Positions 44,212 through 53,736 of a stretch of 64,000 bases of DNA are shown piece after piece (the first letter of the stretch is position 1; each line of letters starts with the position of its first letter). This stretch comes from Belnapia moabensis DSM 16746 (GTDB taxonomy: Bacteria > Pseudomonadota > Alphaproteobacteria > Acetobacterales > Acetobacteraceae), in the NCBI RefSeq assembly GCF_000745835.1, contig NZ_JQKB01000006.1, positions 62,001 through 126,000 of the forward strand, given 5' to 3'. Position numbers and translations under genes: made by a program. The notes below the pieces were generated by a model. That model had not been told where the DNA came from, ran no database searches, and worked only from the letters and a program-made list of their open reading frames with translations.

Positions 44212-45672
44212 TCAGAAAGCCAGACGAGTGCCCAGAATGAACACCTTCGCGGTGTTGCGGTCCTGCACGCCCGGGTTGGACGGGTCGAGGTCGCGGCCAC
44301 GCTCCGCCACCGTGTAGCTGCTGTACTCGGCCACGATGTCGAGGCCCGGCGCGAGGCGGTAGTTGGCGCCGATGCCGTAGCCGAGGCGGCGCATCATGGC
44401 CGCACCGGCTGCGTTGTTGGTCGCCGTCAGCGCGCCGGCAGCGTTGTAGCCGAAGGTGGTGCGGCTCGCGCCTTCCACAGTCTGGATCAGGTAGTTACCG
44501 CCGACGGTGAACGGCCCGACCGTGTAGCTGGCGCCGGCGAAGAACTGATCCATGGGCCGGTCGCCCTTCTGCAGGTTGCCCCAGAAGAAGTTCGAGGCAC
44601 CATGCTCATACTGCGCACCGACCGTGAAGCCGTAGGCCGAAGCCTGCGCACCCACCTGCCAGACGCCGAGCGGCTGGAAGACAGAGCGCTGCACGTTGAG
44701 CGGGCTGAGCTCCTTCGCTGCGCCCGAGCCGACATAGCCGCCGGTAACGGACAGGCCGACACCGGCCAGGCTGCCGCGCCAGCGCACCGCACCCTGGTAC
44801 TCGTTGCGGCGGACCGACTGGTTCGGGCCGGCCGCGGCGATGCCGAAGTTAGCGGCGCCGGTGAAGGCATAGGAGGTGTCGCACCAGCCACTGGACTGGT
44901 TGCTGGGGCAGCCCGTGTCTTCGCCTTCGTTGTAGTTGAAGGCGAAGGATGCGCCGAAGTCGAAGCCGAAGAACTGCGGCGACAGGTAGATGATCTTGGT
45001 GTTGTCGCCGAGCGAGCCCGGGGAGGTCGTCGTGCGCACATTGGCCTGGCGGGTCACGAAGGACTCGCGGTCGCCGTAGATGCCGCCGGTGCCGAAGTTG
45101 GTGATGACGCCGGAGTTCATCAGGCCGCCGACCGGACCGTCCTCGTCACCGAAGCGGATCTGGCCCCACATCGGCGAGGCGATGAAGGCGTACATCTCGT
45201 CGATGCTCGCCGTCGTCTTGCCGGTGCTGGCACGCTGCTGGACGATGTTGCGGCCTTCCTGCTGGTTGAAGGCGATCTCGACCACCGCGCCGTAGGACAG
45301 GCCGTTCGCCGTCTTGCCGTTGACGAAGACATGGACCTCGGCATCGGTGCTGAAGTCGTTCTTCGACAGGCGGGCGACCTGGCCCGTGCCGGTGCCGACA
45401 TTGGACTCGGTCGTCGGAACGGACGGGTTGGTCGGGTTTGTCGTGCCGGCGATGGAGAAAGGCGACTGCGCCAGGTTCGCCGTCGCGCCGGACGTGTTGG
45501 TCGCCAGGCCGGACGGCACGGTGCTGTTCCGCCCGCTCTGCTGCGTGTTGCCGTAGTAGGCCCGGAAGAAGCCGCCGATGCGGACGGTCGGGGCTTCCTG
45601 TGCCTCGGCAACAGCCGGTGCCAGGAGCGCCGCGCCGACCACCGCGGTCGTGCCCAGCAGTATCTTGCGCAT
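44212..45672 (-). CDS. Gram-negative porin
   Basis: A 486-aa outer-membrane protein. A Sec signal (MRKILLGTTAVVGAALLAPAVAEAQ) precedes a beta-barrel-like sequence of alternating polar/aromatic strands, starting VRIGGFFRAYYG and ending NTAKVFILGTRLAF with a C-terminal Phe. ATG at 45672 has a strong GAGGAGG site. Single-gene unit closed by an intrinsic terminator, indicating high expression. Codon use looks less extreme in GC than neighbours, in line with an abundant protein. Confidence 0.93.
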   Translation of the reverse strand: MRKILLGTTAVVGAALLAPAVAEAQEAPTVRIGGFFRAYYGNTQQSGRNSTVPSGLATNTSGATANLAQSPFSIAGTTNPTNPSVPTTESNVGTGTGQVARLSKNDFSTDAEVHVFVNGKTANGLSYGAVVEIAFNQQEGRNIVQQRASTGKTTASIDEMYAFIASPMWGQIRFGDEDGPVGGLMNSGVITNFGTGGIYGDRESFVTRQANVRTTTSPGSLGDNTKIIYLSPQFFGFDFGASFAFNYNEGEDTGCPSNQSSGWCDTSYAFTGAANFGIAAAGPNQSVRRNEYQGAVRWRGSLAGVGLSVTGGYVGSGAAKELSPLNVQRSVFQPLGVWQVGAQASAYGFTVGAQYEHGASNFFWGNLQKGDRPMDQFFAGASYTVGPFTVGGNYLIQTVEGASRTTFGYNAAGALTATNNAAGAAMMRRLGYGIGANYRLAPGLDIVAEYSSYTVAERGRDLDPSNPGVQDRNTAKVFILGTRLAF

Positions 45673-45878
45673 TCTAAACCTCCTCAGTCGCCGGGCTGGC
45701 CGGCTGTTCCCTGTCTGACCCACCCGCCCCCCCGCGGCTTGCGCCGCTTTGGCAGGTGCCATACCCAAACCCGACCAATGCCGGTTGACGGACATGACCG
45801 GGTCCGCACCGGACTATGGTCCAGCGCAATAATGGGCGGCAACGGGCGACACAGCGTTACCGCGACATCGCTGAGACA

Positions 45879-45898
45879 CTGTGGCTCGCCAGCCACAG
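45879..45898. repeat. Perfect inverted repeat upstream of the porin gene
   Basis: CTGTGGCT and AGCCACAG around a four-base loop, 207 bases upstream of the porin start and 19 bases past the ThiE-like stop. It could be a Rho-type 3' hairpin for that gene or an operator for the porin; there is no T-tract. Confidence 0.5.
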
Positions 45899-45916
45899 GA
45901 TGTTGTAAGCCCTTCG

Positions 45917-46504
45917 TCACAAAGCCCGGAAACCATCGATGGCCGCCAGCCCCGCCGCCCAGCGTGGCAGCCGCCCGGCATTCCCCGGCCCGACCCCACC
46001 GAGCGCGATCGCCGGCCGCCCCGCCCGCCGTGCCAGCCCTGCCCAGCGCAACGGCCCGAGTCCCCGCGCCCCCGGATGGCTCCGGGTCGGGAAGACCGGC
46101 GACACCACCACCGCATCCACCCGCAGCCGCCGCGCCCGCGCCAGCCCGCGCCGCCCATGCACCGCCGCCGTCAGCAGCAACCCACACCCTCGGCTCCGCC
46201 GCGCCAGCAGGAAGGGCAGCACCCCCGCCACCCTCTCCCGGTCCGGCAGATGCAGTCCCGCCCCGAGCCTGAGCGCCAGCCGCCCATCGCCGCCGACAAG
46301 CAGCCGCAGCCGCCTCCGCCGTAGGATGACGGCGAGCCCCTGCAACACCCCCGGCGCCAGCCCCCGCGCGAGCACCGCTGCCCCGGGCGGCAGCCGCGCC
46401 GCCAGCGCCCGCGGGTCGGGCAGCCGCACCGGGTCGCTCACCAGCACCAGCCGCGGCCCCGCCCATGGCTTGAGCCGCCGCGCCGCGCCCTCTAGCTTCC
46501 CCAT
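45917..46504 (-). CDS. ThiE/TenI-like thiamine phosphate synthase family protein
   Basis: A 195-aa TIM-barrel protein. LRVDAVVVSPVFPTRSHPGARGLGPLRW and PAIALGGVGPGNAGRL match the C-terminal part of ThiE/TenI. The N-terminal substrate residues look divergent, so a TenI-like or altered role is as likely as true thiamine phosphate synthase. It is divergent from yggS with three bases between the starts, so a shared regulatory region must lie inside the genes. Confidence 0.75.
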   Translation of the reverse strand: MGKLEGAARRLKPWAGPRLVLVSDPVRLPDPRALAARLPPGAAVLARGLAPGVLQGLAVILRRRRLRLLVGGDGRLALRLGAGLHLPDRERVAGVLPFLLARRSRGCGLLLTAAVHGRRGLARARRLRVDAVVVSPVFPTRSHPGARGLGPLRWAGLARRAGRPAIALGGVGPGNAGRLPRWAAGLAAIDGFRAL

Positions 46505-46507
46505 CGC

Positions 46508-47173
46508 ATGACCGACATCGCCGCCAACCTCGCCCTGATCCAGGCCAGGATCGCCGAGGCCACCGCCCGCGCCAACCGCCCGGCCGGCGCCGTCACCCTC
46601 GTCGCCGTCTCCAAGACCAACCCGGCCGAGGCAGTCGCCGCGGCGCTGGCCGCTGGCCAGGCGGTCTTCGGCGAGAACCGCGTGCAGGAGGCCGCGGGCA
46701 AATTCCCCGGCCTCCGCCCGGACTGGCCGGCGCTCCGCCTGCACATCATCGGCGGCTTGCAGACCAACAAGGCCCGCGACGCCGTCCGCCTCGCCGATGT
46801 CATCGAAAGCCTGGACCGCCCGAAGCTCGCCGTCGCCCTTGCCGAGGCCATGGCGAAGGAGGGCCGCCGCCCCGACCTCCTGGTCCAGGTCAACACCGGC
46901 GACGAGCCGCAGAAGGCCGGCATCCCGCGTGCCGAGGCCGAGGGCTTCATCCGTGCCTGCCGCGAGGAATGGGGCCTGCCGGTGCGCGGCCTCATGTGCA
47001 TCCCGCCCGCGGCGGAGGACCCGCGCCCACACTTCCTCTATCTGGCGGAGCTCGCCGCCCGCCACGCCCTGCCCGTGCTCAGCATGGGGATGAGCGCCGA
47101 CTTCGAGGAAGCGATCGCCTGCGGCGCCACCCATGTCCGGGTCGGCAGCGCCATCTTCGGCGCGAGGGGCTAG
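46508..47173 (+). CDS. PLP homeostasis protein YggS
   Basis: A 221-aa YggS/PROSC protein that binds pyridoxal phosphate. VTLVAVSKTNPAEAV carries the PLP Lys; FGENRVQEAAGKF, HIIGGLQTNKAR and SMGMSADFEEAIACGATHVRVGSAIFG are family signatures. In the usual HFIGxLQxNK motif Phe is Ile here. It controls free PLP levels in the cytosol. Confidence 0.95.
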   Translation: MTDIAANLALIQARIAEATARANRPAGAVTLVAVSKTNPAEAVAAALAAGQAVFGENRVQEAAGKFPGLRPDWPALRLHIIGGLQTNKARDAVRLADVIESLDRPKLAVALAEAMAKEGRRPDLLVQVNTGDEPQKAGIPRAEAEGFIRACREEWGLPVRGLMCIPPAAEDPRPHFLYLAELAARHALPVLSMGMSADFEEAIACGATHVRVGSAIFGARG

Positions 47174-47263
47174 CCCCGCCCCGGCCCTCCGCCGTCATGC
47201 GCGGGCCTGACCCGCGCATCCCGGACCCGATGGCCCTGCCATGACGAAGCCGGTGACCGAGCC

Positions 47264-47440
47264 TCAGTCCCGCGGCCGGTCATTCCGTCCATAGGCGAAC
47301 ATCACCACCAGCCCGGCCAGCATGAAGCTCACCGCCGCCAGGGTGCCCAGCCCGACGAAGCCCAGAACCACCCCGAGCACCATCAGCCCTGCCACCAGCG
47401 GCACCGGCCGCGCCATAATGGAACTGAACGTTCCTGCCAT
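47264..47440 (-). CDS. Small two-helix membrane protein (58 aa)
   Basis: An open frame of 58 codons starting ATG: MAGTFSSIMARPVP, then two hydrophobic helices with Gly-rich turns (VAGLMVLGVVLGFVGLG and AAVSFMLAGLVVMFAYG), and a basic tail. I do not recognise the family. The frame fills most of the gap between yggS and the L,D-transpeptidase gene, and the hydrophobic pattern supports a real membrane peptide. Confidence 0.6.
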   Translation of the reverse strand: MAGTFSSIMARPVPLVAGLMVLGVVLGFVGLGTLAAVSFMLAGLVVMFAYGRNDRPRD

Positions 47441-47508
47441 GGCCTATTCCTCCCCATGTTCTTGCGGGAAAGACTGCCAGGATCAGTCCGAAGCTGTCCA
47501 GGCGGTCA

Positions 47509-48006
47509 TCATCCGTCCATGACCTGGATCGCGCTCAACCCCGCCCCCAGCACCGCCCGCAAGGCCGGCTCGGGCAGGGCGATGCACCCCTCGGTCGGCG
47601 CCAGGTCGGGCCGGGCGAGATGCAGGAAGATCGCGCTCCCCCGCCCCCGCTCCACCGGCGCGTCGTTCCAGCCGAGGACGCCGATGATGTCGTAGAGCGC
47701 ATCCTCCCGCCACAGCAGCTCATGCCGCGCCGGATGCGGCAGCCGCACCTGCTGATTGTAGTCGGCATGCGCCGGGTCGTCGCACCAGCCATCCGTCGGC
47801 GCGATCGGCTCGACCGCCACCCGGCAGCGCGGCGCCGCCACCCGGTCCGCCCGGTACAGCACCCGCCGCAGCGGCAGCAGCCCGACGGGCGTCGCTCCAT
47901 CCCCCTCGCGCTTGTACCGCCTTATGCCGCCCTTGCCGAGCGCGCAGCGCCAGGCCCCCGCCTCCAGCCGCAACACCCCCTCGGGCCCGACAACCGCCGT
48001 GCTCAT
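47509..48006 (-). CDS. L,D-transpeptidase family protein (YkuD fold)
   Basis: A 165-aa protein. The YkuD signature is present as FLHLARPDLAPTEGCIALP with the catalytic His and Cys. No export signal is visible at the N-terminus, unusual for a periplasmic peptidoglycan cross-linker; it belongs to the short DUF-like subgroup (YkuD in YbiS-unlike proteins) that lacks one. Its start overlaps the ribA stop by four bases. Confidence 0.82.
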   Translation of the reverse strand: MSTAVVGPEGVLRLEAGAWRCALGKGGIRRYKREGDGATPVGLLPLRRVLYRADRVAAPRCRVAVEPIAPTDGWCDDPAHADYNQQVRLPHPARHELLWREDALYDIIGVLGWNDAPVERGRGSAIFLHLARPDLAPTEGCIALPEPALRAVLGAGLSAIQVMDG

Positions 48007-49151
48007 GCCAGCCAGTGCCCGAAGCGCCGCGCCTTGGTCTCCAGATAGCGGTCATTCACCCCGTTCGGGGCGAAGGCATGCGCCTCCCGCCCTTCCACCA
48101 CGATGCCGCAGGCGCCGAGCGAGGCCAGCTTCTCCGGGTTGTTGGTCAGCAGCCGCACCCGCTCGATGCCGAGCTGCCGCAGCATGGTCGCCGCCACCAT
48201 GAAATTCCGCTCATCCGCCCCGTAGCCGAGCGCCCGGTTGGCATCCAGCGTATCCAACCCGCCATCCTGCAGCCGGTAGGCGCGGAGCTTGTTGACCAGC
48301 CCGATCCCCCGCCCCTCCTGCGCCAGGTAGAGCAGCACCCCCGCCCCCGCCTCGCCCATCCGCCGGATGGCACCCCGCAGCTGCGGCCCGCAATCGCAGC
48401 GGAGCGACCCCAGCAGGTCCCCGGTGAAACATTCCGAATGCAGCCTGATGAGCGGCACCGCCTGCTCCTCCGGCCGGCCGACCAGGATGGCGAGATGCTC
48501 GATCCCACCATCCGCCGCGCGGAAGGCGATGATCCGCGCATCCGGCGCATCCTCGAGCGGCACCGCCGCCTCCGCCACCCGCCGCAGCGAGGTCGCGGCC
48601 TCCAGCGGATAGGCCAGCACATCCGCCGCCTCCACCGCCAGCAACTCACCCTTCATGGGCCCTGCCGGCGCCGCCACCACCGCCGGCAGCAGCCGCCCGA
48701 GCTTGGCCAGCGCCAGCGCCGCATCGGAGGCCGGCGGCGCCGGCACCCGCTCCGTCCGGCTCCCCTCCGGCAGCCGGTCGACGGTCGGGTCCGCCAGGCT
48801 CCGCAGCAGCGCCGGGTCCAGCAAAGCCGGCGGCGCGCGAAGCGCAATCGCCGCCTCCTCCACCCCCTGGACCGGCCGCAGCGCGGGCGTGGGCGCGATA
48901 TCCGCCGCCCGGCTCGGCGCCAGCAGCAGCACCGCCGGCCCCTTGGCCAGCGCCGCCAGCTCGGCGAGCCCCGCCGCCCCCACCGTCTCCGCCGCGGCGA
49001 TCACCAACGCCTGCTCGCCGGCGCGCAGCAGCACCGGCGTGCCCCGCCGCAGCTCCGAGGCGGCCCGATGCACCGCCCGCAGCGACAGCGCCTCCGCCGA
49101 GGAGTGGGGGGCATCGGCGCCTGGCGCGCCAGAAACAACAGGAAGGGGCAT
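48003..49151 (-). CDS. ribA: GTP cyclohydrolase II with degenerate RibB-like N-terminus
   Basis: A 382-aa protein. Residues ~195-380 are GTP cyclohydrolase II: zinc ligands in ECFTGDLLGSLRCDCGPQ, catalytic YLAQEGRGIGLVNKLRAY and RVRLLTNNPEKL. The first ~180 residues align in pattern with the DHBP synthase half of RibBA but lack the DRENEGD acidic motif, so that activity is probably lost. It opens GTP to start riboflavin synthesis, which also supplies FMN for the LOV domain. ATG at 49151 preferred. Confidence 0.9.
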   Translation of the reverse strand: MPLPVVSGAPGADAPHSSAEALSLRAVHRAASELRRGTPVLLRAGEQALVIAAAETVGAAGLAELAALAKGPAVLLLAPSRAADIAPTPALRPVQGVEEAAIALRAPPALLDPALLRSLADPTVDRLPEGSRTERVPAPPASDAALALAKLGRLLPAVVAAPAGPMKGELLAVEAADVLAYPLEAATSLRRVAEAAVPLEDAPDARIIAFRAADGGIEHLAILVGRPEEQAVPLIRLHSECFTGDLLGSLRCDCGPQLRGAIRRMGEAGAGVLLYLAQEGRGIGLVNKLRAYRLQDGGLDTLDANRALGYGADERNFMVAATMLRQLGIERVRLLTNNPEKLASLGACGIVVEGREAHAFAPNGVNDRYLETKARRFGHWLA

Positions 49152-49357
49152 GTTCGTCAGTCTAGGTCCATGAAAGCCGCATCGCGCCCCAGGAATGTGG
49201 CGCCGAGACGGCATTCAACGATAGGAGGAGCGAAATATTGATTCCATAACAGCCCCGACCCACCTGACGGCGTGCAATGGCTTGACAACTGCGCCACAGC
49301 TTCGCCATCGACTAGGTTTAATCTACACTGACAAGAAATCCTTCCTTGGGAGATGGC

Positions 49358-50077
49358 ATGGCTGGTCCCCGCCCGCTGCTGATCGTGGATGACGACGCCG
49401 CCCTCCGGGCCACGCTGGCGGAGCAGCTTTCGCTCGACGGCGAATTCGAGCCCGCCGAGGCCGCCACGGCCGGCGAGGCCGAGGAGATGCTCGCCTCCAC
49501 CACCAACCGCTTCGACGCCGTCTTGCTGGACATCGGCCTCCCCGACGGGGATGGCCGCGAGCTTTGCACCCGCCTCCGCCGCCAGGGGCTGAAGATTCCG
49601 GTCATCATGCTGACCGGCGCCGATGCCGAGGCGGATGTGGTGCGCGGCCTCGATGCCGGCGCCAACGACTACATCGCCAAGCCCTTCCGCCTGAACGAGC
49701 TGCTGGCCCGCCTCCGCGCCCAGCTCCGCGTCTTCGACAACAGCGAGGACGCCGTCTTCCTGGTCGGCCCCTACACCTTCCGCCCCTCGGCGAAGCTGCT
49801 GATGGAGCAGGCCCGCAACCGCAAGATCCGCCTCACCGAGAAGGAGAGCGCGATCCTGAAATACCTCTACCGCGCCGGCGGCAAGCCGGTCGGGCGGCAG
49901 ATCCTGCTGAACGAGGTCTGGGGCTACAACAGCGCGGTGACGACCCACACGCTGGAGACGCATATCTACCGCCTCCGCCAGAAGATCGAGCCGGACCCGA
50001 CCAATGCTCGGCTCCTGCTGACCGAAGGTGGCGGCTACCGCCTGGACCCGGCGGCGGGCTCCGCCACCGCCGGCTAG
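49358..50077 (+). CDS. OmpR/PhoB-family response regulator
   Basis: A 239-aa regulator: receiver (DDD pocket, acceptor in LLDIGLPDGDG, Lys in IAKPF) and a winged-helix DNA-binding domain (RLTEKESAILKYLYRAGGKPVGRQILLNEVWGYNSAVTTHTLETHIYRLRQKIE). No kinase gene is adjacent, so it is an orphan here; this type resembles the essential alphaproteobacterial CtrA-unlike regulators found alone. ATG at 49358 follows GGGAGA. A TTGACA at 49282 may be part of its promoter. Confidence 0.93.
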   Translation: MAGPRPLLIVDDDAALRATLAEQLSLDGEFEPAEAATAGEAEEMLASTTNRFDAVLLDIGLPDGDGRELCTRLRRQGLKIPVIMLTGADAEADVVRGLDAGANDYIAKPFRLNELLARLRAQLRVFDNSEDAVFLVGPYTFRPSAKLLMEQARNRKIRLTEKESAILKYLYRAGGKPVGRQILLNEVWGYNSAVTTHTLETHIYRLRQKIEPDPTNARLLLTEGGGYRLDPAAGSATAG

Positions 50078-50085
50078 GCGGGCCC

Positions 50086-50679
50086 CTACTCGAACCGCGC
50101 CGCCTCGTCGAAGGTCAGGCGCGGTGAGCGGGGGAAGAGCCCGCTCTCGTCGCCATAGCCGAGATTGACCAGGAAGTTCGACTTCCAACTCGTCCCGGCG
50201 AAGAAGGCCTCATCCACCTTGGCATTGTCGAAGCCGCTCATCGGCCCGGCATCGAGGCCGATCGCCCGCGCGGCGAGGATCAGGTAGGCGCCCTGCAGGC
50301 TGCCATTGCGGAACGCCGTCACCTCCGCCAGCGCGTCGTTGCCTGCGAACCAGGACCGCGCATCGGCATGGGGGAAGAGCTTCGGCAGCTCGTCGTAGAA
50401 GCGCGTGTCATGCGCCACGATGGCGATGACCGGCGCCGTCATCGTCTTCTCGAGATTGCCCTCGGACAGCGCCGGCCGCAGCTTCTCCTTGCCCTCCGCC
50501 GTGCGGATGAAGACGAAGCGCGCCGGCGACGAGTTGGCGCTGGTCGGCCCGTATTTCAGCAGGTCGTAGAGCTCGGCGAGCTTGGTGTCCGGCACCGGCC
50601 GGTCCTGCCACTTGTAATGGGTCCGCGCGGTCCGGAAGAGGGTATCGAGCGCGGCGGCATCGATGGTCTGGTCAGCCAT
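50086..50679 (-). CDS. Nitroreductase (RutE/HadB-like)
   Basis: A 197-aa FMN-dependent reductase. [40 protein letters not shown] and [27 protein letters not shown] match RutE (malonic semialdehyde reductase) and its relatives. No rut genes surround it, so a general nitro/enal reductase role is more cautious. It is convergent with the OmpR-type regulator. Confidence 0.9.
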   Translation of the reverse strand: MADQTIDAAALDTLFRTARTHYKWQDRPVPDTKLAELYDLLKYGPTSANSSPARFVFIRTAEGKEKLRPALSEGNLEKTMTAPVIAIVAHDTRFYDELPKLFPHADARSWFAGNDALAEVTAFRNGSLQGAYLILAARAIGLDAGPMSGFDNAKVDEAFFAGTSWKSNFLVNLGYGDESGLFPRSPRLTFDEAARFE

Positions 50680-50782
50680 GGCAAGCTCCTGAAGGCTTCG
50701 CTATGCCGACCGGTATCGCCCCGCCACGGCCCGGCGCCAATCCCGCCGGGCCCATCACCGCCATCACCGATGGTGATGAGGC

Positions 50783-51343
50783 TCAGGCCTCCACCTGCTC
50801 CACCGCCGTGACTTCCGGCACATAATGCCGGAGCATATTCTCCACGCCATGCTTCAGCGTGGCACGCGAGGAGGGGCAGCCCGAGCACGCGCCCTGGAGG
50901 TGCAGCCGCACCACGCCGTCGCGGTAGCCGCGGAAGACGATGTCGCCGCCATCCCCCGCCACCGCCGGCCGTACGCGGGTGTCGAGCAGCTCCTTGATCT
51001 GGTCGACGATCTCGGCGTCGGCCTCGTCGTATTCCTCGTCCTCCGCATCGCCGTCGCTGTCGAGCACCGGCAGCCCGGCCATGAAGTGGTCCATGATGGC
51101 GCCGAGCACCTGCGGCCGCAGCTGCGCCCAGTCGGCATCGCCGGTCTGGGTGACGGTGACGAAATCCCCGCCGAGGAAGACCCGCGCCACGCCCCCGAGG
51201 GCGAAGATGCGGCTGGCGAGCGGGCTGCGCGCCGCCACATCGGCGGAGGCGAAATCGGCGGTGCCCGCGCTGCCCATCACCTCCCGCCCAGGGAGGAATT
51301 TCAGGGTGGCGGGGTTCGGGGTGCCTTCGGTCTCGATGAACAT
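50783..51343 (-). CDS. nfuA: NifU-like Fe-S scaffold (Nfu)
   Basis: A 186-aa protein: N-terminal Nfu_N domain (MFIETEGTPNPATLKFLPG) and C-terminal NifU domain with the cluster-binding CSGCPSS. It delivers 4Fe-4S clusters to apo-proteins; the neighbouring HpnH and IspH are both 4Fe-4S enzymes. A stretch of acidic residues links the domains. Family assignment is firm; the gene symbol follows the E. coli name loosely. Confidence 0.93.
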   Translation of the reverse strand: MFIETEGTPNPATLKFLPGREVMGSAGTADFASADVAARSPLASRIFALGGVARVFLGGDFVTVTQTGDADWAQLRPQVLGAIMDHFMAGLPVLDSDGDAEDEEYDEADAEIVDQIKELLDTRVRPAVAGDGGDIVFRGYRDGVVRLHLQGACSGCPSSRATLKHGVENMLRHYVPEVTAVEQVEA

Positions 51344-51435
51344 CGGTCAGATCCTGCCAGTTCGGCGTATTTCCGGACTAACGTGGTCGGCTTTAGCCCC
51401 GGATGCAACCCGCCCCCTGCCTATTCCCGTTCGGC

Positions 51436-52608
51436 CTATTCGGCTGCGACGGCCGGGGTGCCGCCATGCTTCGCCCCGCGCACCGGCTTCTGCTTCGGCT
51501 CGTGCTTCAGCTCGGCCATGGTCTGCTCCACATGCCGGGAGAAGACGAAATCCGCCTTCCGCTGGTTCGAGAGGTCGATCTCGGGCGCCATCTCGCCCTC
51601 GGTCTTCGGCCCGCGCATCTGCCGCGCCATCGCCTTGACCGGGTGCTTGATCGAGTCGATCACCGCCGAGGCCTCGAAGCCGGAATGCACCATGCAGTCG
51701 GCGCACTTCTCGTAGTTGCCGACCCCGTACTTGTCCCAGTCGGTGGTCTCCATCAGTTCCTTGAAGCTCTTGGCGTAGCCCTCACCCAGCAGGTAGCAGG
51801 GCCGCTGCCAGCCGAAGATGTTCCGCGTCGGGTTGCCCCAGGGCGTGCAGTTGTAGGTCTGGTTGCCGGCCAGGAAGTCGAGGAAGAGCGAGCTGTTGCC
51901 CATCTTCCACCCCTTCCCCTTGCCGCGGGCGAAGATGCCGCGGAACAGCTCCTTCGTCTTCCGGCGGTTGAGGAAGTGCTGCTGGTCCGGCGCCCGCTCA
52001 TAGGCATAGCCCGGCGAGACCATGATGGCGTCGACGCCCATGGCGGTGACGTCGTCGAAGAACTTCGCCATCCGCTCCGGCTCGGCGTTGTTGAACAGTG
52101 TCGCGTTGATGGCGACGCGGAAGCCCCGGCGCTTGGCATCCTTCAGCGCCGCGACCGCCCGGTCGTAGACGCCCTTCTGGCTGACCGCCCAGTCATGCTG
52201 GTCCTTGTCGCCGTCGAGGTGGATGTCCCAGGTGAAGTTCGGATGCGGCTTGTACTGCTCGATCCGCTTCTCGAGCAGCAGCGCGTTGGTGCAGAGGATG
52301 ACGACCTTGCCGCGCTTGAGGATGCCCTCCACGATCTGCGGCATCTCCTTGTGCAGCAGCGGCTCACCCCCGGCGATGGCCACCACCGGCACGCCCGTCT
52401 CGTCGACGGCCTGGAGGCACTCCTCCACCGAGAGGCGCTTGTTCAGGATCGGATCCGGATAGTCGATCTTGCCGCAGCCCGAGCAGGCCAGGTTGCACTT
52501 GAACAGCGGCTCCAGCATCAGCACGAGCGGATAGCGCTTGCGCCCCAGCATGTGCTGCTTGAGCACATAGGCGCCGACCTTCATCTGCTGCCGCAGCGGG
52601 ATACCCAT
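51436..52608 (-). CDS. hpnH: Adenosyl-hopene transferase HpnH (radical SAM)
   Basis: A 390-aa radical SAM enzyme that adds adenosine to diploptene, first step of C35 hopanoid side chains. The CNLACSGC motif (CxxxCxxC) lies near residue 39, followed by GGEPLLHKE; YKPHPNFTWDIHLDG and CTPWGNPTRN fit the HpnH family. The C-terminal tail is Lys-rich. It lies 14 bases after ispH on the same strand, so isoprenoid supply and hopanoid tailoring are linked. Confidence 0.95.
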   Translation of the reverse strand: MGIPLRQQMKVGAYVLKQHMLGRKRYPLVLMLEPLFKCNLACSGCGKIDYPDPILNKRLSVEECLQAVDETGVPVVAIAGGEPLLHKEMPQIVEGILKRGKVVILCTNALLLEKRIEQYKPHPNFTWDIHLDGDKDQHDWAVSQKGVYDRAVAALKDAKRRGFRVAINATLFNNAEPERMAKFFDDVTAMGVDAIMVSPGYAYERAPDQQHFLNRRKTKELFRGIFARGKGKGWKMGNSSLFLDFLAGNQTYNCTPWGNPTRNIFGWQRPCYLLGEGYAKSFKELMETTDWDKYGVGNYEKCADCMVHSGFEASAVIDSIKHPVKAMARQMRGPKTEGEMAPEIDLSNQRKADFVFSRHVEQTMAELKHEPKQKPVRGAKHGGTPAVAAE

Positions 52609-52622
52609 AGCAAACCTGCTCC

Positions 52623-53567
52623 TCAGCTCGCCGCGCTCGCCTCGGGTTCAACGAGGGCCGACGGCAGCTTGAACGACACATCCTCGACGATGCCCGGCAA
52701 GGCGGAGACCTCGACGGGGCCAAGCCGCCCCAACGCCGCGATCACCTCCTCCACCAGGCTTTCCGGGGCGGAGGCCCCGGCCGTGATCCCTACCACCTCC
52801 GCGCCGCGCAGCCAGTCCGGCCGCAACGCCCCGGCATCCGGGATCAGGTAGCAGGGCACCCCCTGCTCCGACCCGATCTCCCGGAGGCGGTTAGAGTTGG
52901 AACTGTTGGCGGCTCCTACAACCAGCAACACGTCCACCCGCCGCGCCAGCTCGCGCACCGCCGTCTGCCGGTTCTGGGTGGCGTAGCAGATGTCCCGCGT
53001 ATCAGGACCGATGAGGTCCGTGAAGCGGGCTTTCAGCGCCTCGATGATCCCGCGCGTATCGTCGACCGAGAGTGTGGTCTGGGTGACGAAGGCCACCGGC
53101 CGGTCAGGCGGGATCGGCAACGCCGCCACATCCGCCGCGCTCGCGACCAGATGAACCTCGCCCGGGATCTGCCCCAGCGTCCCCTCCACCTCGGGGTGCC
53201 CGGCATGCCCGATGAGGATGAGCGTCCGCCCCTGCGCGATGTAGCGCCGCCCCTCGATATGCACCTTGGAGACCAGCGGGCAGGTCGCATCCAGCACCGG
53301 CAGCCCCCGCGCCTCCACCTCGATCTCGACGGCACGGGAGACGCCATGCGCGCTGAAGATGGTCACTGCCCCGGCCGGCACCTCGGCCAACGCCTCGACG
53401 AAGCGGGCGCCCTTGGCCTCCAGCGTCTCGACCACGCGGCGATTATGGACGATCTCATGCCGCACATAGACGGGAGCGCCGTATTTCTCGAGTGCCCGCT
53501 CGACGATATCCACCGCCCGCACGACACCGGCACAGAACCCCCTCGGCTGCGCCAGAACAATCCGCAT
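52623..53567 (-). CDS. ispH: 4-hydroxy-3-methylbut-2-enyl diphosphate reductase
   Basis: A 314-aa 4Fe-4S enzyme, last step of the MEP pathway to IPP and DMAPP. The three cluster Cys are in [25 protein letters not shown] and [13 protein letters not shown]; the substrate loop NSSNSNRL is present. I chose the ATG at 53567 over a GTG two codons upstream. Divergent from copC; cotranscribed with hpnH. Confidence 0.97.
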   Translation of the reverse strand: MRIVLAQPRGFCAGVVRAVDIVERALEKYGAPVYVRHEIVHNRRVVETLEAKGARFVEALAEVPAGAVTIFSAHGVSRAVEIEVEARGLPVLDATCPLVSKVHIEGRRYIAQGRTLILIGHAGHPEVEGTLGQIPGEVHLVASAADVAALPIPPDRPVAFVTQTTLSVDDTRGIIEALKARFTDLIGPDTRDICYATQNRQTAVRELARRVDVLLVVGAANSSNSNRLREIGSEQGVPCYLIPDAGALRPDWLRGAEVVGITAGASAPESLVEEVIAALGRLGPVEVSALPGIVEDVSFKLPSALVEPEASAAS

Positions 53568-53736
53568 CAGCACCGCCCCCTAGCCTGAACGCCGTAGCCA
53601 CACCCCCGGCGGCCAGTCGTTCCGCCTCACGGCATCTTGCGCCACGGATGTTTTGCTGCACTTTGCCGCCCCGTTGCAACCGGGGAGTAGTTCCGCGCCG
53701 CCACCCGGCGCGGCCTGCCCCCGACCGGAGGTTGCC

